A DNA stretch of 64,000 nucleotides from Tomitella biformata AHU 1821 (GTDB lineage Bacteria > Actinomycetota > Actinomycetes > Mycobacteriales > Mycobacteriaceae). The notes below the pieces were generated by a model. That model ran no database searches. It was not told the origin of the DNA and saw only the letters and a program-made list of their open reading frames with translations. Shown here in pieces: positions 25,377 through 34,345 of this stretch. Where the stretch lies: the NCBI RefSeq assembly GCF_000524475.1, contig NZ_BAVQ01000070.1, positions 211,631-275,630 on the forward strand, written 5' to 3'. The position numbers were made by a program, and so were the translations under genes. Each line of letters begins with the position of its first letter. Positions within the stretch are counted from its first letter, which is position 1.

Positions 25377-28300
25377 GTGAGCACTCGTGGATTTACTCGT
25401 CGCCCACGCCTGCCTGGACCGCGGATGCCGGGCGGGGAGGTTGAGCTGCAGGCGCCGCCGGAGGTGCCGCGGCCGGTGCCCGGCGGGCTGCTGATGAAGC
25501 TGATGCCGGTGGTCATGGTCGTCGCGATGCTCGGCATGGTGGCCTTGATGTTCACCTCGGGCGGCATGCGCAACCCCATGATGATGCTGTTCCCGCTGAT
25601 GATGATGTTCTCGATGGTGGGGATGATCGGCAACGCGGGCGGGGGCAAGAACAAGAAACCCGCGGAACTCAACGAGGAGCGCAAGGATTACTTCCGCTAC
25701 CTCGCTGGTGTGCGCGAGGACGTGCACACGACGGTGGACGAGCAGCGGGCTGCGCTGCGGTGGAACCACCCCGACCCCCGCGCGCTGACGGACTTGCTTG
25801 GCGGGCGGCGGATGTGGGAGCGCTCCCCGGTGGACTCGGACTTCGCGCACGTGCGCATCGGCGTCGGCAACCAGCGGCTGGCCACCAAGCTGGCGGTGCC
25901 CGCGCTGGGGCCGCTCGAAGATCTGGAGCCGATCTCCACGGTCAGCATGCGGCGCTTCGTGCACACCCACTCCGTGGTGCAGAACCTTCCCACAGCTTTG
26001 TCGTTACGGGGTTTCGCGGCCATCGCCGTGGGCGGGGACCGCGTGGCGGCACGCTCGGTCGTGCGCTCAATCATCCTGCAGCTCTGCGTGTTCCATGGCC
26101 CGGACCACATCCTGGTCGCCATCGTCACGCCGGAGCCCGACGGCGCAGACTGGTCTTGGGCGAAGTGGCTCCCGCACAACGCGCACCCGACGGAGACTGA
26201 CGCGCTCGGCCCGGCCCGGTTGTCCTTCCGCTCCCTCCACGACCTTGAGGAGTCACTGGACGACGAGCTGTTGGGGCGGGGCCGGTTCAGCCGCATCGCC
26301 GATCCCGTGCCCGGCCGCACCCAACTGGTCGTGGTCCTGGACGGCGGCCAGGTCACCGGAGATGAGCGGATCCTCGCCGGCGCCGGCATGGACGGGGTGT
26401 CAGTGCTGGACATGACGGGCGATTTCGAGGCCCTCGCCGCCCAGCGCGGCATGCGATTGCACGTGCGCGACGGACAGATCGGCGGACACAGCGCCAGCGG
26501 CATCGAGAACTTCGGCCTGGTCGACGAGATGCCGGTGGCCGACGCCCTCGCGACCGCGCGAATGCTCGCCGGCTACCGCGTCGCCACCCGGGCCACCGAC
26601 GAGAGCGAGGGCTCCGGCCGCGACCTCGGGCTCATGGGTCTGCTGGGCATCGGCGATCCGCTGACGCTGACTCCGGCGACGGCGTGGCGCACCCGCAGCG
26701 CTCGGGAGCGGCTGCGGGTGCCCATCGGTATCGACGCGTCGGGCGCGGTGGTGGAGGTGGACCTGAAGGAGGCCGCGGAGAACGGCATGGGCCCGCACGG
26801 GCTCTGCATCGGGGCGACCGGCTCCGGCAAGTCCGAGCTGCTGCGGACCCTGGTGCTGTCGCTGATCACGTCGCACTCACCAGACCAGCTGAACTTGGTT
26901 CTGGTGGACTTCAAGGGCGGCGCGACCTTCCTGGGGCTGGAGGCCGCGGACCATGTGGCGGCGGTGATCACCAACCTCGAGGAGGAGCTCGAGATGGTGG
27001 ACCGTATGCACGACGCGCTCTCGGGGGAGATGAACAGACGGCAGGAATTGCTCAGGGCGGCAGGCAATTACGCCAATGTCAACGACTACGAGCGGGCACG
27101 GGCCAACGGGGCTCCGCTGGACCCGCTGCCCGCGCTGTTCATTGTGGTGGACGAGTTCTCGGAGCTGTTGAGCCAGAAGCCGGAGTTCGCCGAGCTGTTC
27201 ACGGCCATCGGCCGACTGGGGCGTTCCCTCCACATTCACCTGCTGCTGGCCAGCCAGCGGCTGGACGAGGGCAAGCTGCGGGGCCTGGACAGCCACCTGT
27301 CTTACCGCATCGGCCTGAAGACATTCTCGGGCAACGAGTCTCGCAGCGTGCTGGGCGTGCCCGACGCCTATCACCTGCCCAATGTTCCGGGCTCCGGCTA
27401 CCTCAAATGCGACTCCGGGGAGCTGGTGCGCTTCAACGCCAGCTACGTCTCCGGACCGGTGGGGCACCGGCGGCGCCCCCTTAGCCCGGTCGCGGCCGCC
27501 CAGATCCAGGTGCTGGAGTTCACGGCGCAGGGTCGGCGCGCGGCTCCCCACTGGGCGGCCACGGAACCGGAGTGGGAGCAGGCCGAGCCCGCGCTGGACC
27601 AGGACGAGACCCTCCTCGATGTCGTCGTCGGCCGGTTGGCGAACTCCGGCTACCGGGCCCATGAGGTGTGGCTGCCACCGCTGGCGAACTCGCCGACGGT
27701 GGACCAACTGGTGCTGCCCATCGGTGAGCCGGGCTCGTTGGGGGCGCTGGTTGGCATCATCGACCGGCCGTATGAGCAGCGGCGGGACATGCTCGCGCTG
27801 GATCTCTCTGGCGCCGGTGGCAACGTCGCGATCGTCGGCGGCCCCCAATCCGGGAAGTCCACCGCCGCTAGGACTCTTGTGCTGGCCCTGGCTAACGCCC
27901 ACTCTCCGCGGGACGTGCAGTTTTACTGCCTGGACTTCGGCGGGGGCACCCTCGCCGGGCTGGCCGACCTCCCGCACGTCGGCTCCGTCGCGGGACGGCT
28001 GGAGGCGGACCGGGTGCGCCGGACAGTCGCGGAACTGGCCACCCTCGTCAACGAGCGGGAGATCATGTTCCGCGAGCGGCGGATCGAGTCGATGCGCCAG
28101 TTCCGGCGTCAGCGCGCGGTCGAGGGGCCGGGCGCGGGGCGGATGTCGAGCTTCGGCGACGTGTTCCTGGTGGTCGACGGCTGGAACACCGTCCGCGAGG
28201 ATTTCGAGCAGCTGGAGCCGATGATCAGCGTGCTGGCGGCGCGCGGGCTCTCCTATGGCGTGCATGTGGTGCTCTGCGCCAACCGCTGGGGCGAGATCCG

Positions 28301-29318
28301 GCCGGCGCTCAAGGACATGCTGGGCACCCGGATCGAGCTGCGCCTTGGCGATCCGGCGGACTCGGAGATGGACCGGAAGCGGGCCGCGCACGTGCCGGTG
28401 GGCCGGCCGGGGCGCGGGCTCACAGCCGACGGCAAACACTTGCTGCTGGCGCTGCCCCGGCTCGACGGCGGGGCAGACCCCGCAGACCTGGGGCAGGGGG
28501 TGCAGGACGCCGTCGCGATGCTGCGCGGACGCTGGCCGGGGCTGGCCGCGCCCGCGGTGCGGATGCTGCCCCTCGACATCCCGCGGGCCGAGGTGTTGGC
28601 CGCTGCGGCGGGCGCGGACACAAGTGGACTGGTGCCCATCGGCGTCGATGAGAGCTCGCTGGCCCCGGTATATCTCGACTTCGAGTCGCAGCCGCACTTC
28701 TATGCCTTCGCGGAGCCGGAGTCCGGCAAGACGACGCTGCTGCGCAACATCGTCCTGGGCCTGATCGAGAAGAACACCTTCGAGCAGGTCAAGGTGGTCA
28801 TGGTCGACTATCGGCGCACCATGCTCGGCCTGATCGAGGGCCGGCACCTGGCCGGCTACGCCGCGACGACCAAGGCGCTCGAGCCGATGGTCGCGCATCT
28901 GGTGGCCGTCCTCGCCGGTCGGCTGCCCGGGCCCGACGTGACGCAGCAGCAGTTGCGGGAGCGGTCTTGGTGGACGGGGCCGGAGATCTACGTGGTGGTC
29001 GACGACTATGACCTGGTGTCGGGCGCCAGCAGCAACCCACTGCTCCCGTTAGTCGAATACCTTTCGCAGGCAAAGGATGTCGGGCTCCACATGGTGTTGA
29101 CCCGGCGGACTGGTGGGGCGTCGCGGGCCATGTTCGACCCCATCATCGGGCGGCTCCGCGAGCTGTCGGTCGACGGCCTGGTGATGAGCGGCAGCAAGGA
29201 TGAGGGACACCTGATCGGCAACGCGCGGCCGAGCAAGCTCCCGCCGGGACGGGGCGTTCTGGTGACCAGAGCGGGAGGTGAGCAGCTGATTCAGGTGGCG
29301 AATCTGCCCGAAGTGTGA
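25377..29318 (+). CDS. eccC: ESX motor ATPase EccC (three FtsK/SpoIIIE-type domains)
   Basis: 1313 residues in one chain. Two membrane helices at about 40-85 (rich in Met), then a DUF/stalk region and three ATPase domains. Walker A motifs: GATGSGKSE near 479, GGPQSGKST near 821 and EPESGKTT near 1113. Walker B: LFIVVDEF in domain 1 with the catalytic Glu, but VFLVVDGW and IYVVVDDY in domains 2 and 3, so only the first looks fully catalytic; this is the known pattern in which the distal domains bind substrate signals. The start is GTG 25377, preceded by GAGGGGGGA; the in-frame upstream extension to 25248 is rejected as leader. The unsplit form is like ESX-3/ESX-4 rather than ESX-1. Confidence 0.95.
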   Translation: MSTRGFTRRPRLPGPRMPGGEVELQAPPEVPRPVPGGLLMKLMPVVMVVAMLGMVALMFTSGGMRNPMMMLFPLMMMFSMVGMIGNAGGGKNKKPAELNEERKDYFRYLAGVREDVHTTVDEQRAALRWNHPDPRALTDLLGGRRMWERSPVDSDFAHVRIGVGNQRLATKLAVPALGPLEDLEPISTVSMRRFVHTHSVVQNLPTALSLRGFAAIAVGGDRVAARSVVRSIILQLCVFHGPDHILVAIVTPEPDGADWSWAKWLPHNAHPTETDALGPARLSFRSLHDLEESLDDELLGRGRFSRIADPVPGRTQLVVVLDGGQVTGDERILAGAGMDGVSVLDMTGDFEALAAQRGMRLHVRDGQIGGHSASGIENFGLVDEMPVADALATARMLAGYRVATRATDESEGSGRDLGLMGLLGIGDPLTLTPATAWRTRSARERLRVPIGIDASGAVVEVDLKEAAENGMGPHGLCIGATGSGKSELLRTLVLSLITSHSPDQLNLVLVDFKGGATFLGLEAADHVAAVITNLEEELEMVDRMHDALSGEMNRRQELLRAAGNYANVNDYERARANGAPLDPLPALFIVVDEFSELLSQKPEFAELFTAIGRLGRSLHIHLLLASQRLDEGKLRGLDSHLSYRIGLKTFSGNESRSVLGVPDAYHLPNVPGSGYLKCDSGELVRFNASYVSGPVGHRRRPLSPVAAAQIQVLEFTAQGRRAAPHWAATEPEWEQAEPALDQDETLLDVVVGRLANSGYRAHEVWLPPLANSPTVDQLVLPIGEPGSLGALVGIIDRPYEQRRDMLALDLSGAGGNVAIVGGPQSGKSTAARTLVLALANAHSPRDVQFYCLDFGGGTLAGLADLPHVGSVAGRLEADRVRRTVAELATLVNEREIMFRERRIESMRQFRRQRAVEGPGAGRMSSFGDVFLVVDGWNTVREDFEQLEPMISVLAARGLSYGVHVVLCANRWGEIRPALKDMLGTRIELRLGDPADSEMDRKRAAHVPVGRPGRGLTADGKHLLLALPRLDGGADPADLGQGVQDAVAMLRGRWPGLAAPAVRMLPLDIPRAEVLAAAAGADTSGLVPIGVDESSLAPVYLDFESQPHFYAFAEPESGKTTLLRNIVLGLIEKNTFEQVKVVMVDYRRTMLGLIEGRHLAGYAATTKALEPMVAHLVAVLAGRLPGPDVTQQQLRERSWWTGPEIYVVVDDYDLVSGASSNPLLPLVEYLSQAKDVGLHMVLTRRTGGASRAMFDPIIGRLRELSVDGLVMSGSKDEGHLIGNARPSKLPPGRGVLVTRAGGEQLIQVANLPEV

Positions 29319-29457
29319 ATAGCGATGGCATACGGGTTTGATGTTGTGTAACCTCAGTCACGCTTGGGGAGGGTAGATCGAGTTCGGGGATGGCGCGCTG
29401 TCGGGGATGGCAGCAAGCGCAGGGGATGTTGCAGGGGAATGTCACAGGGGGAAGATC

Positions 29458-29778
29458 ATGACTGAATTTTTGGCGTCGACTGCCCGTATTCGGCAGTTCG
29501 CGAGCCAATTGGGTTCGGCCGGTGGCGATGTCGCCACGGTCGGGGGAATGGACGTGGCGGCCAGCGTCGCGGCATTGGGCCCGGTGTTCGGGCTGATCGG
29601 AGCGGATTTCGTCACGGTGTTCGGTGCGGCGCAGACCTCGCATGCGGCGTCGATCGGGAAGTTGGCGGCGGTGTTGACGGCGTCCGGCGACACGGCGAAC
29701 GCGATCGCCACGGTCTATGACGGCAACGAGGCCGACCAGATCGATTCCCTGCGCAAGGTCGCCGAGGGCGTGCTGTGA
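29458..29778 (+). CDS. EspC-like type VII secretion target
   Basis: 106 residues, small helical protein of the ESX secretion-target (EspC/DUF2580-like) type. Low in aromatic residues, Ala/Ser/Thr/Val-rich helices, and Tyr87 with Glu91 (YDGNE) as YxxxD/E export motif near the C-terminus. The ATG at 29458 has GGGGGAAG just upstream; an in-frame ATG at 29407 adds an unlikely leader. It overlaps the next gene (GTGA) and is therefore co-translated with the NlpC/P60 hydrolase, suggesting they are exported together. Confidence 0.72.
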   Translation: MTEFLASTARIRQFASQLGSAGGDVATVGGMDVAASVAALGPVFGLIGADFVTVFGAAQTSHAASIGKLAAVLTASGDTANAIATVYDGNEADQIDSLRKVAEGVL

Positions 29779-30836
29779 TCGGGGAGGCGCTGGCCACGCC
29801 GATCATCCAGTTGATCAACGCGGTTGGCACGGGGGTGGCGGCCGAGGGGGACCCGGCCATAGTGCTGACCGCCGCGGTGCAGGGCGTCACCGCGGCGATG
29901 GAGATCGGCCAGTTGGCCGCCGGCGAGGTCGGCTCCACATGGAGCGGGCCCGACGCGACGGCCTCCTTCGACTCGGTGGCCAGCACGGTGCGCGCCGGGC
30001 AGCAGATCGCCGAGCAGGGCGAGGAGATCAACCAGGTGCTCACCGTGGCCACTGCGGACATGAACAGGGGCGTCGGGGAGCTGGGAGTGATCCTCGAGTC
30101 GTTTATCAGCGCCGCACTGGTCCAAGGTCCTGCGATCATGACGCCCGTCGGCCAGCTTGCGCTGGTCGCGACGGCCGCGGAGCACCTGGAGCGCGCGCTG
30201 GTGGTGGTGACCCGGATGCGGGGCGAGTTGGGCCAGCACACCGGCGCGATGGCCGCCGCGATCCCCGCCCCGCCGATGCCGCCGACCCCCGACGCGGCGC
30301 TCATGCAGCAGGGGCGCGCGCTGTGGTCGATGGCGGGGGACGCGATCTTCGGGCCAGCGGACGGCGGCCCAGCTGACAGCCGCCCAGCTGACGGCAGCGG
30401 GGGCGCGGTGGCAGCGGAGACCAGCGAGTTCGAAGGCGGTGGCGTGCAGGTGACGCTGCCGGATGGGAGCACGGCGATGGCGCCGAATGAGACTGCGGCG
30501 AACGCGGTCCGGGCGGCGCTGACGCAGCAGGGCGTGCCCTATTCCTGGGGCGGCACCAGCCCGGGGCAGGGGCTGGACTGCAGCGGCCTGACCCAGTGGG
30601 CATATGGGGAGGCGGGCATGGACCTGCCACGCACGGCCCAGGAGCAGTCGGTGGGCGCGGCGGTCTCGCAGAACGACCTGCTGCCGGGGGACCTCGCGGT
30701 GTGGGACGGGCATGTGGCCATGGTGATCGGCGATGGCCAGATGGTCGAGGCTGGCGATCCCGTGCAGGTGAGCTCGGTGCGCACCACAAATTTGGATATG
30801 GGCTTCAAGGGTTTCTATCGACCGACGGGCGGCTGA
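29775..30836 (+). CDS. Secreted NlpC/P60 peptidoglycan endopeptidase, ESX-associated
   Basis: 353 residues. An N-terminal helical region (about 1-165), without a classical signal peptide, resembles ESX-substrate folds; a short Ala/Asp-rich linker follows and the C-terminal NlpC/P60 (C40) domain spans about 235-353. Catalytic Cys269 lies in GLDCSGLTQWAYGEAG and His313 in WDGHVAMVIGDG; GVPYSWGGTSPGQ is the typical strand before the Cys. Probably exported with the EspC-like partner and cleaves stem peptides. GTG start overlapping the upstream stop. The helical region may contain the partner-binding surface. Confidence 0.85.
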   Translation: MIGEALATPIIQLINAVGTGVAAEGDPAIVLTAAVQGVTAAMEIGQLAAGEVGSTWSGPDATASFDSVASTVRAGQQIAEQGEEINQVLTVATADMNRGVGELGVILESFISAALVQGPAIMTPVGQLALVATAAEHLERALVVVTRMRGELGQHTGAMAAAIPAPPMPPTPDAALMQQGRALWSMAGDAIFGPADGGPADSRPADGSGGAVAAETSEFEGGGVQVTLPDGSTAMAPNETAANAVRAALTQQGVPYSWGGTSPGQGLDCSGLTQWAYGEAGMDLPRTAQEQSVGAAVSQNDLLPGDLAVWDGHVAMVIGDGQMVEAGDPVQVSSVRTTNLDMGFKGFYRPTGG

Positions 30837-30840
30837 GCTG

Positions 30841-31167
30841 ATGGACCAGAAGACGATCACCGTGGCGAATAGATCGGCGTCGATCCGAGTGGTGGTGTCT
30901 ATGGACGGACGGCCGCTCCAGTTGGACATCGACCAGGGGGAGTACGCCAATGGCGCGGACATGCTCGCGATCCGGGTGCTCGAGCTGTGCAAGCTGGCCG
31001 GCGGCCGCGCCCTCGCGTTGCGCAGGGCCGAGCTGGAGATCTTGGGTTTCGACGGCAATATGCTTGCGCGGTTGGGACTGCCAGCGCGTGCGGAGCTCGA
31101 GGCCACCGAGGTTGCCGCGGACCTGGTTGAGGATGGTGAGCCGCAATCATGGCTAGCCCACGTGTGA
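30841..31167 (+). CDS. EspD/EspH-like ESX-associated protein
   Basis: 108 residues. The core TITVANRSASIRVVVSMDG followed by ADMLAIRVLELCKLAGGRALALRRAELEILG resembles, by eye, the DUF2694 core of M. tuberculosis EspD/EspH (a strand with MDGR then a helix with L-A-x-x-I-L-x-L-A-x-x-K/G-A). It starts 4 bp after the hydrolase stop and overlaps the next gene by 19 bp. No signal or membrane segment. Role by analogy: cytosolic stabiliser or chaperone of secreted partners. The family call is tentative. Confidence 0.5.
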   Translation: MDQKTITVANRSASIRVVVSMDGRPLQLDIDQGEYANGADMLAIRVLELCKLAGGRALALRRAELEILGFDGNMLARLGLPARAELEATEVAADLVEDGEPQSWLAHV

Positions 31168-31481
31168 CCTTTGATGAGGTTCTGGCCGATGTCGGCGAGA
31201 AGCTGACCCAGCTCCAGCAGTGGCAGCGCGAGCTCGCGGGCCTGCGGGAGACCTCGGCTAGCGAGTCCGGGGCGGTGGCCGTCGAGGTGGACGCGTTCGG
31301 CGTGCCGTCGCGGCTGTGGCTGGATCCGTCGGCGCTGAAGCTGCGGCCTGCGGAGCTGGGCCGCCAGATCGTCGATACCTTCGATGCGGCCGCCGCTGAG
31401 CTGGACGGCCGGCGGGGGGAGCTCGACCGCGAATTGACCCAGGAGACCTCGACCTGGGAGCAGGCGGGGACAGCCCGGTAG
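31149..31481 (+). CDS. YbaB/EbfC-like protein (EspL-type)
   Basis: 110 residues. The arrangement long helix - beta strands with VAVEVDAFGVPSRLWLDPSALKL - long helix (LGRQIVDTFDAAAAEL) is that of YbaB/EbfC proteins, which occur in ESX loci as EspL. Probably a dimeric cytosolic DNA-binding or chaperone-like protein. It overlaps the preceding gene, with the esxBA pair 117 bp downstream. Confidence 0.65.
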   Translation: MASPRVTFDEVLADVGEKLTQLQQWQRELAGLRETSASESGAVAVEVDAFGVPSRLWLDPSALKLRPAELGRQIVDTFDAAAAELDGRRGELDRELTQETSTWEQAGTAR

Positions 31482-31547
31482 GGCACAAGATTTCTCGGCG
31501 CGGGGGGAGGGCATAGAGGTGCTCGGCTCGCGAGTTGGGGGAGGTAG

Positions 31548-31571
31548 GCCAGCCGTGAGAACGCGGCTGGC
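31548..31571 (+). promoter_or_regulatory. Hairpin in the esxBA leader
   Basis: GCCAGCCG (31548-31555) pairs perfectly with CGGCTGGC (31564-31571), loop TGAGAACG. It lies 27 nt before the esxB ATG. It may protect the esxBA mRNA or partly terminate read-through from the espL-like gene; the sequence cannot tell which. Confidence 0.4.
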
Positions 31572-31598
31572 AGGGGAACCACATGGGAGGGTGAAGAG

Positions 31599-31907
31599 AT
31601 GTCGTTGCAGACTAATGCAGAGGTGATGCGCGTATCCGGCGGCAAGGCGCTGGAGACCGCGGAGCAGATGAAAGTCACGCTGACGAAGCTGGTGGGGACG
31701 GTCGAGGGGTCGGCTGGGGTGTGGGGCGGCGGCGCTCACGGCACCTTCAACGAGGTGATGGACCGCTTCCACATGAGCATGAACAAGCTCCAGACATCGC
31801 TGGTGGAGATCAGCGACAACATCAAGGCGAACGGCGTGGGATACGAGGGCGCGGAGGCGGAGGTCGTCCAGGATCTGGCGAACGTCGGCGGCGCCCTCGA
31901 CCTGTGA
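31599..31907 (+). CDS. esxB: WXG100 protein, CFP-10-like
   Basis: 102 residues. A helical hairpin with Trp42-Gly43-Gly44 at the turn (VWGGGAHGTF) and Tyr82/Glu86 (YEGAE) near the C-terminus, the YxxxD/E export signal carried by the EsxB partner. It should form a heterodimer with the product of the next gene and be the EccC-recognised subunit. RBS GGGTGAAGAG is directly upstream. The esxB-esxA gap is 66 bp. Confidence 0.9.
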   Translation: MSLQTNAEVMRVSGGKALETAEQMKVTLTKLVGTVEGSAGVWGGGAHGTFNEVMDRFHMSMNKLQTSLVEISDNIKANGVGYEGAEAEVVQDLANVGGALDL

Positions 31908-31973
31908 GGGGGCGGCAGCAGCCAGCCCGCCTGACCCGCAATTGAACGCCAACTACTCGCTAGGGGAATCGCA

Positions 31974-32270
31974 ATGAGCTCACCAGATGGAATCAAGTAC
32001 AACTTCGGGGGAATCTCCCAGGTCGTGGGCGAGATCAACAGCCACGTCGGGACCTTCGAGGCGCAGAAGGATCAGCTCGCAGTGAGCGTTAAGGAGCTGC
32101 TCGCGGTGTGGCAGAGCACCGCCGCAGACGCCTATCACGGCTCGCAGACGAAGTTCGATCAGGCGTACGTGGAGCTGAACCAGGTTCTGCAGCTGATCGG
32201 CAGCAAGGTGCAAGACGGCAGCGACCGTATGTTCGCGACCAACGCCCGCGCCGCGGCCAGCTGGGGCTGA
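31974..32270 (+). CDS. esxA: WXG100 protein, ESAT-6-like, with WxS turn
   Basis: 98 residues. ESAT-6-like helical hairpin: IKYNFGGISQVVGEINSHVGTF, then the turn Trp46-Gln47-Ser48 (VWQSTAADAYHGSQ) and a second helix to the Trp-Gly end. The WxG glycine is Ser here. The YxxxD/E motif is absent, as expected for EsxA. It should be exported as the dimer with EsxB. Followed 16 bp later by a perfect terminator palindrome. Confidence 0.9.
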   Translation: MSSPDGIKYNFGGISQVVGEINSHVGTFEAQKDQLAVSVKELLAVWQSTAADAYHGSQTKFDQAYVELNQVLQLIGSKVQDGSDRMFATNARAAASWG

Positions 32271-32286
32271 CCGGCAGTCACAAGAC

Positions 32287-32324
32287 AACAGAGGAGCGCT
32301 GGCACGTGCCAGCGCTCCTCTGTT
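32287..32324. terminator. Perfect 38-bp palindromic terminator between esxA and pssA
   Basis: Two 19-nt arms are exactly complementary with the centre at GGCACGTGCC (32301-32310). It starts AACAGAGGAGCG and ends CGCTCCTCTGTT. It is placed between the convergent esxA and pssA stops, so it should serve both directions. Confidence 0.85.
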
Positions 32325-32334
32325 TGCGCGTGGG

Positions 32335-33228
32335 CTAGCGCCCGGCGACGCGCACTTTGCGGCGGGGCCGGCGCGGGCGCAGGCGGCGCACGCCGGTGGG
32401 GCGGCTGGCCCCGGAGTTGGGCTCGCGGCGGATCGCCTTGCGCTCGGCGCGGCGCTGCGCCGGCTTGAACTCCCAGGTCTCGGGGCGTGCGGCGACCCAT
32501 GCGCGGCTGTGCATCGCGAAGGGGATGTGGACGAGGTAGAGCCCGAGCAGCACGAGCATCGCCACATACGGGTAGGTGACCACCCCGGCGACGAGGAGCG
32601 CGACCAACACCAGCAGCAACGCGGCCATCCGGCGCGGCACCGACACCGACTTCATCGCGAGGGTGGGGATGCGGCTGACGACGAGCGCGGCGGAGCCCAG
32701 GACCCACAGCACCACCAGCCAGTGCGAGGTCCACCAGCCCTGGCCCCACTGCGCCATGGCGGCGACGGGGGCGAGCGCGAGCAGCGCCCCGGCCGGCGAG
32801 GGCACGCCGGTGAAGTACTCCTTGGTGTATGCGGGCGCGGTGTCGTCGTCGAGCAGGGTGTTGAACCGGGCCAGGCGCAGCACAATCGACACGGCGAACA
32901 GCAGCGCGATGATCCAGCCCAGCTGATAGCCCTGCAGCAACGAGATATAGAGGACGAGGGCGGGGGCCACACCGAAGGAGACCGCGTCGGACAGCGAGTC
33001 CAGCTCGGCCCCGATCTTGGTGGTGGCGTCGAGCATCCGGGCCACCCGGCCGTCGAGGGAGTCGAGGATGGCCGCGAGCGCGATCATGCCGATCGCGAGG
33101 CCGGGGTTGCCCTCGAGGGTGAACTTGACGGCGGAAAGCCCCGCGCAGAGCGCCGCTATGGTGATGGTGCTCGGCAGCAGCCGGACGCCATTGATCCGAG
33201 GGCCGGGCACTCTGCGGGGCGGGTTCAC
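32335..33228 (-). CDS. pssA: CDP-diacylglycerol--serine O-phosphatidyltransferase
   Basis: 297 residues. Makes phosphatidylserine from CDP-diacylglycerol and serine in the membrane. The CDP-alcohol phosphatidyltransferase motif is complete: [18 protein letters not shown] then [13 protein letters not shown] (D-G-x2-A-R-x8-G-x3-D-x3-D). Several membrane helices and a basic C-terminal tail ([14 protein letters not shown]). The start is GTG 33228, overlapping the psd stop (GTGA), which fixes it; upstream in-frame codons belong to psd in another frame. Order pssA-psd-moeA as in M. tuberculosis Rv0436c-Rv0438c. Confidence 0.93.
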   Translation of the reverse strand: MNPPRRVPGPRINGVRLLPSTITIAALCAGLSAVKFTLEGNPGLAIGMIALAAILDSLDGRVARMLDATTKIGAELDSLSDAVSFGVAPALVLYISLLQGYQLGWIIALLFAVSIVLRLARFNTLLDDDTAPAYTKEYFTGVPSPAGALLALAPVAAMAQWGQGWWTSHWLVVLWVLGSAALVVSRIPTLAMKSVSVPRRMAALLLVLVALLVAGVVTYPYVAMLVLLGLYLVHIPFAMHSRAWVAARPETWEFKPAQRRAERKAIRREPNSGASRPTGVRRLRPRRPRRKVRVAGR

Positions 33229-33944
33229 GTCAGTTCCGCGATGACAGTTTCGGCGCCGATAGTGCGTTGGCCAGGTGTCATCAACAGCGTTGTGCCCGCG
33301 GGGAAGTAGGTGTCGACGCGGGAGCCGAAGCGGATCAGCCCGTATGTCTCGCCGGCGCCGAGAACTGAGCCCTCCGACACCTCGCACACGATGCGCCGGG
33401 CGATCAAGCCCGCGATCTGCACCACTGCGATCTGGGCGCCGCCGGGGGTGCGCAGCAGCATGGAGTTGCGCTCGTTGGCGTCGCTGGCCTCGGGCAGGTC
33501 CGCAGAGAGGAACTTGCCGGGCTGGTAGGCGATCTTCTCGACGGTCCCGGTGACGGGCACGCGCTGGGTGTGCACGTCCAGGACTGACAGGAAGATGCTC
33601 ACGCGCGGCAGCGGTTCGGTGCCCATGCCGAGCTCGGCGGGCGGGGCCGCCATGTCGACGAGCGCGACCTCGCCGTCGGCTGGGGCCACGACGATCCCGG
33701 GCCGGGTGGGAGTGACGCGGTTGGGGTTGCGGAAGAACGCCGCGCAGGCGCCGGCGCCGAGGAGGGCCGCGCGCCGCAGCCAGGGCCGCTTATAGCCCAG
33801 CGCTGCGACCGCCAGGGGGCCGAGGACGAAGGGGCGGCCGGCGGGATGCATGGGCGGAACGGTGGCGCGCACCAGCGTGATCACGTGTGAGAGCGAGGTC
33901 CCCGAAGAATCGGTTGCGCCAGGCGGCTTGGGTCGACGGGCCAC
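33225..33944 (-). CDS. psd: Phosphatidylserine decarboxylase
   Basis: 239 residues, short actinobacterial type. Converts phosphatidylserine to phosphatidylethanolamine and uses a pyruvoyl group made by self-cleavage at Gly-Ser; the site is [15 protein letters not shown] near the C-terminus. Other landmarks: ARRPKPPG start, [57 protein letters not shown]. The start is GTG 33944, which gives the same N-terminus (MARRPKP) as the M. tuberculosis protein. Translationally coupled to pssA. Confidence 0.93.
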   Translation of the reverse strand: MARRPKPPGATDSSGTSLSHVITLVRATVPPMHPAGRPFVLGPLAVAALGYKRPWLRRAALLGAGACAAFFRNPNRVTPTRPGIVVAPADGEVALVDMAAPPAELGMGTEPLPRVSIFLSVLDVHTQRVPVTGTVEKIAYQPGKFLSADLPEASDANERNSMLLRTPGGAQIAVVQIAGLIARRIVCEVSEGSVLGAGETYGLIRFGSRVDTYFPAGTTLLMTPGQRTIGAETVIAELT

Positions 33945-34042
33945 GGTGTGTTCATCCCCTTGGTAGCGGAACGCCGCGAGGAGTTCGCGGCGCATCGCTC
34001 CATTGTGGCAGGCGTGGGCGCGCGTGGGCGAAAGTGCGCGGG

Positions 34043-34345
34043 CTAATGCCGCGTGGGGGAGCCGGGGTGGGCGCGCAGTTCGAGGATCTTGCGGAGCGCC
34101 CACAGCAGCATGCAGGCGCCGATGATGGCCACCAGCACATTGTTGAGCAGGCCGAACCGGGTGATATTCGCGCCGAACAGCCACAGCAGTGTGCCCCCGA
34201 GCACCGCGCCGAGGACGCCCACCGCGGTGCAGATGAGCATCTCGGTGATCATCCGCACCCGCAGCTGGAACTTCATCAGCCGGCTGGCGGCCCAGCCGGC
34301 GAAGGCGCCGATGAGCACCCAGTCCAGCACCGCGGGGTTGTACAC
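34043..34345 (-). CDS. GlsB/YeaQ/YmgE-like small membrane protein
   Basis: 100 residues with three hydrophobic segments ([58 protein letters not shown]) and Gly-rich helix contacts. It resembles the transglycosylase-associated/YeaQ family of small stress-linked membrane proteins, though the loop sequence is divergent. GTG start directly after the moeA stop (TAG-GTG), so it is coupled to moeA. Function unknown. Confidence 0.6.
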   Translation of the reverse strand: MYNPAVLDWVLIGAFAGWAASRLMKFQLRVRMITEMLICTAVGVLGAVLGGTLLWLFGANITRFGLLNNVLVAIIGACMLLWALRKILELRAHPGSPTRH

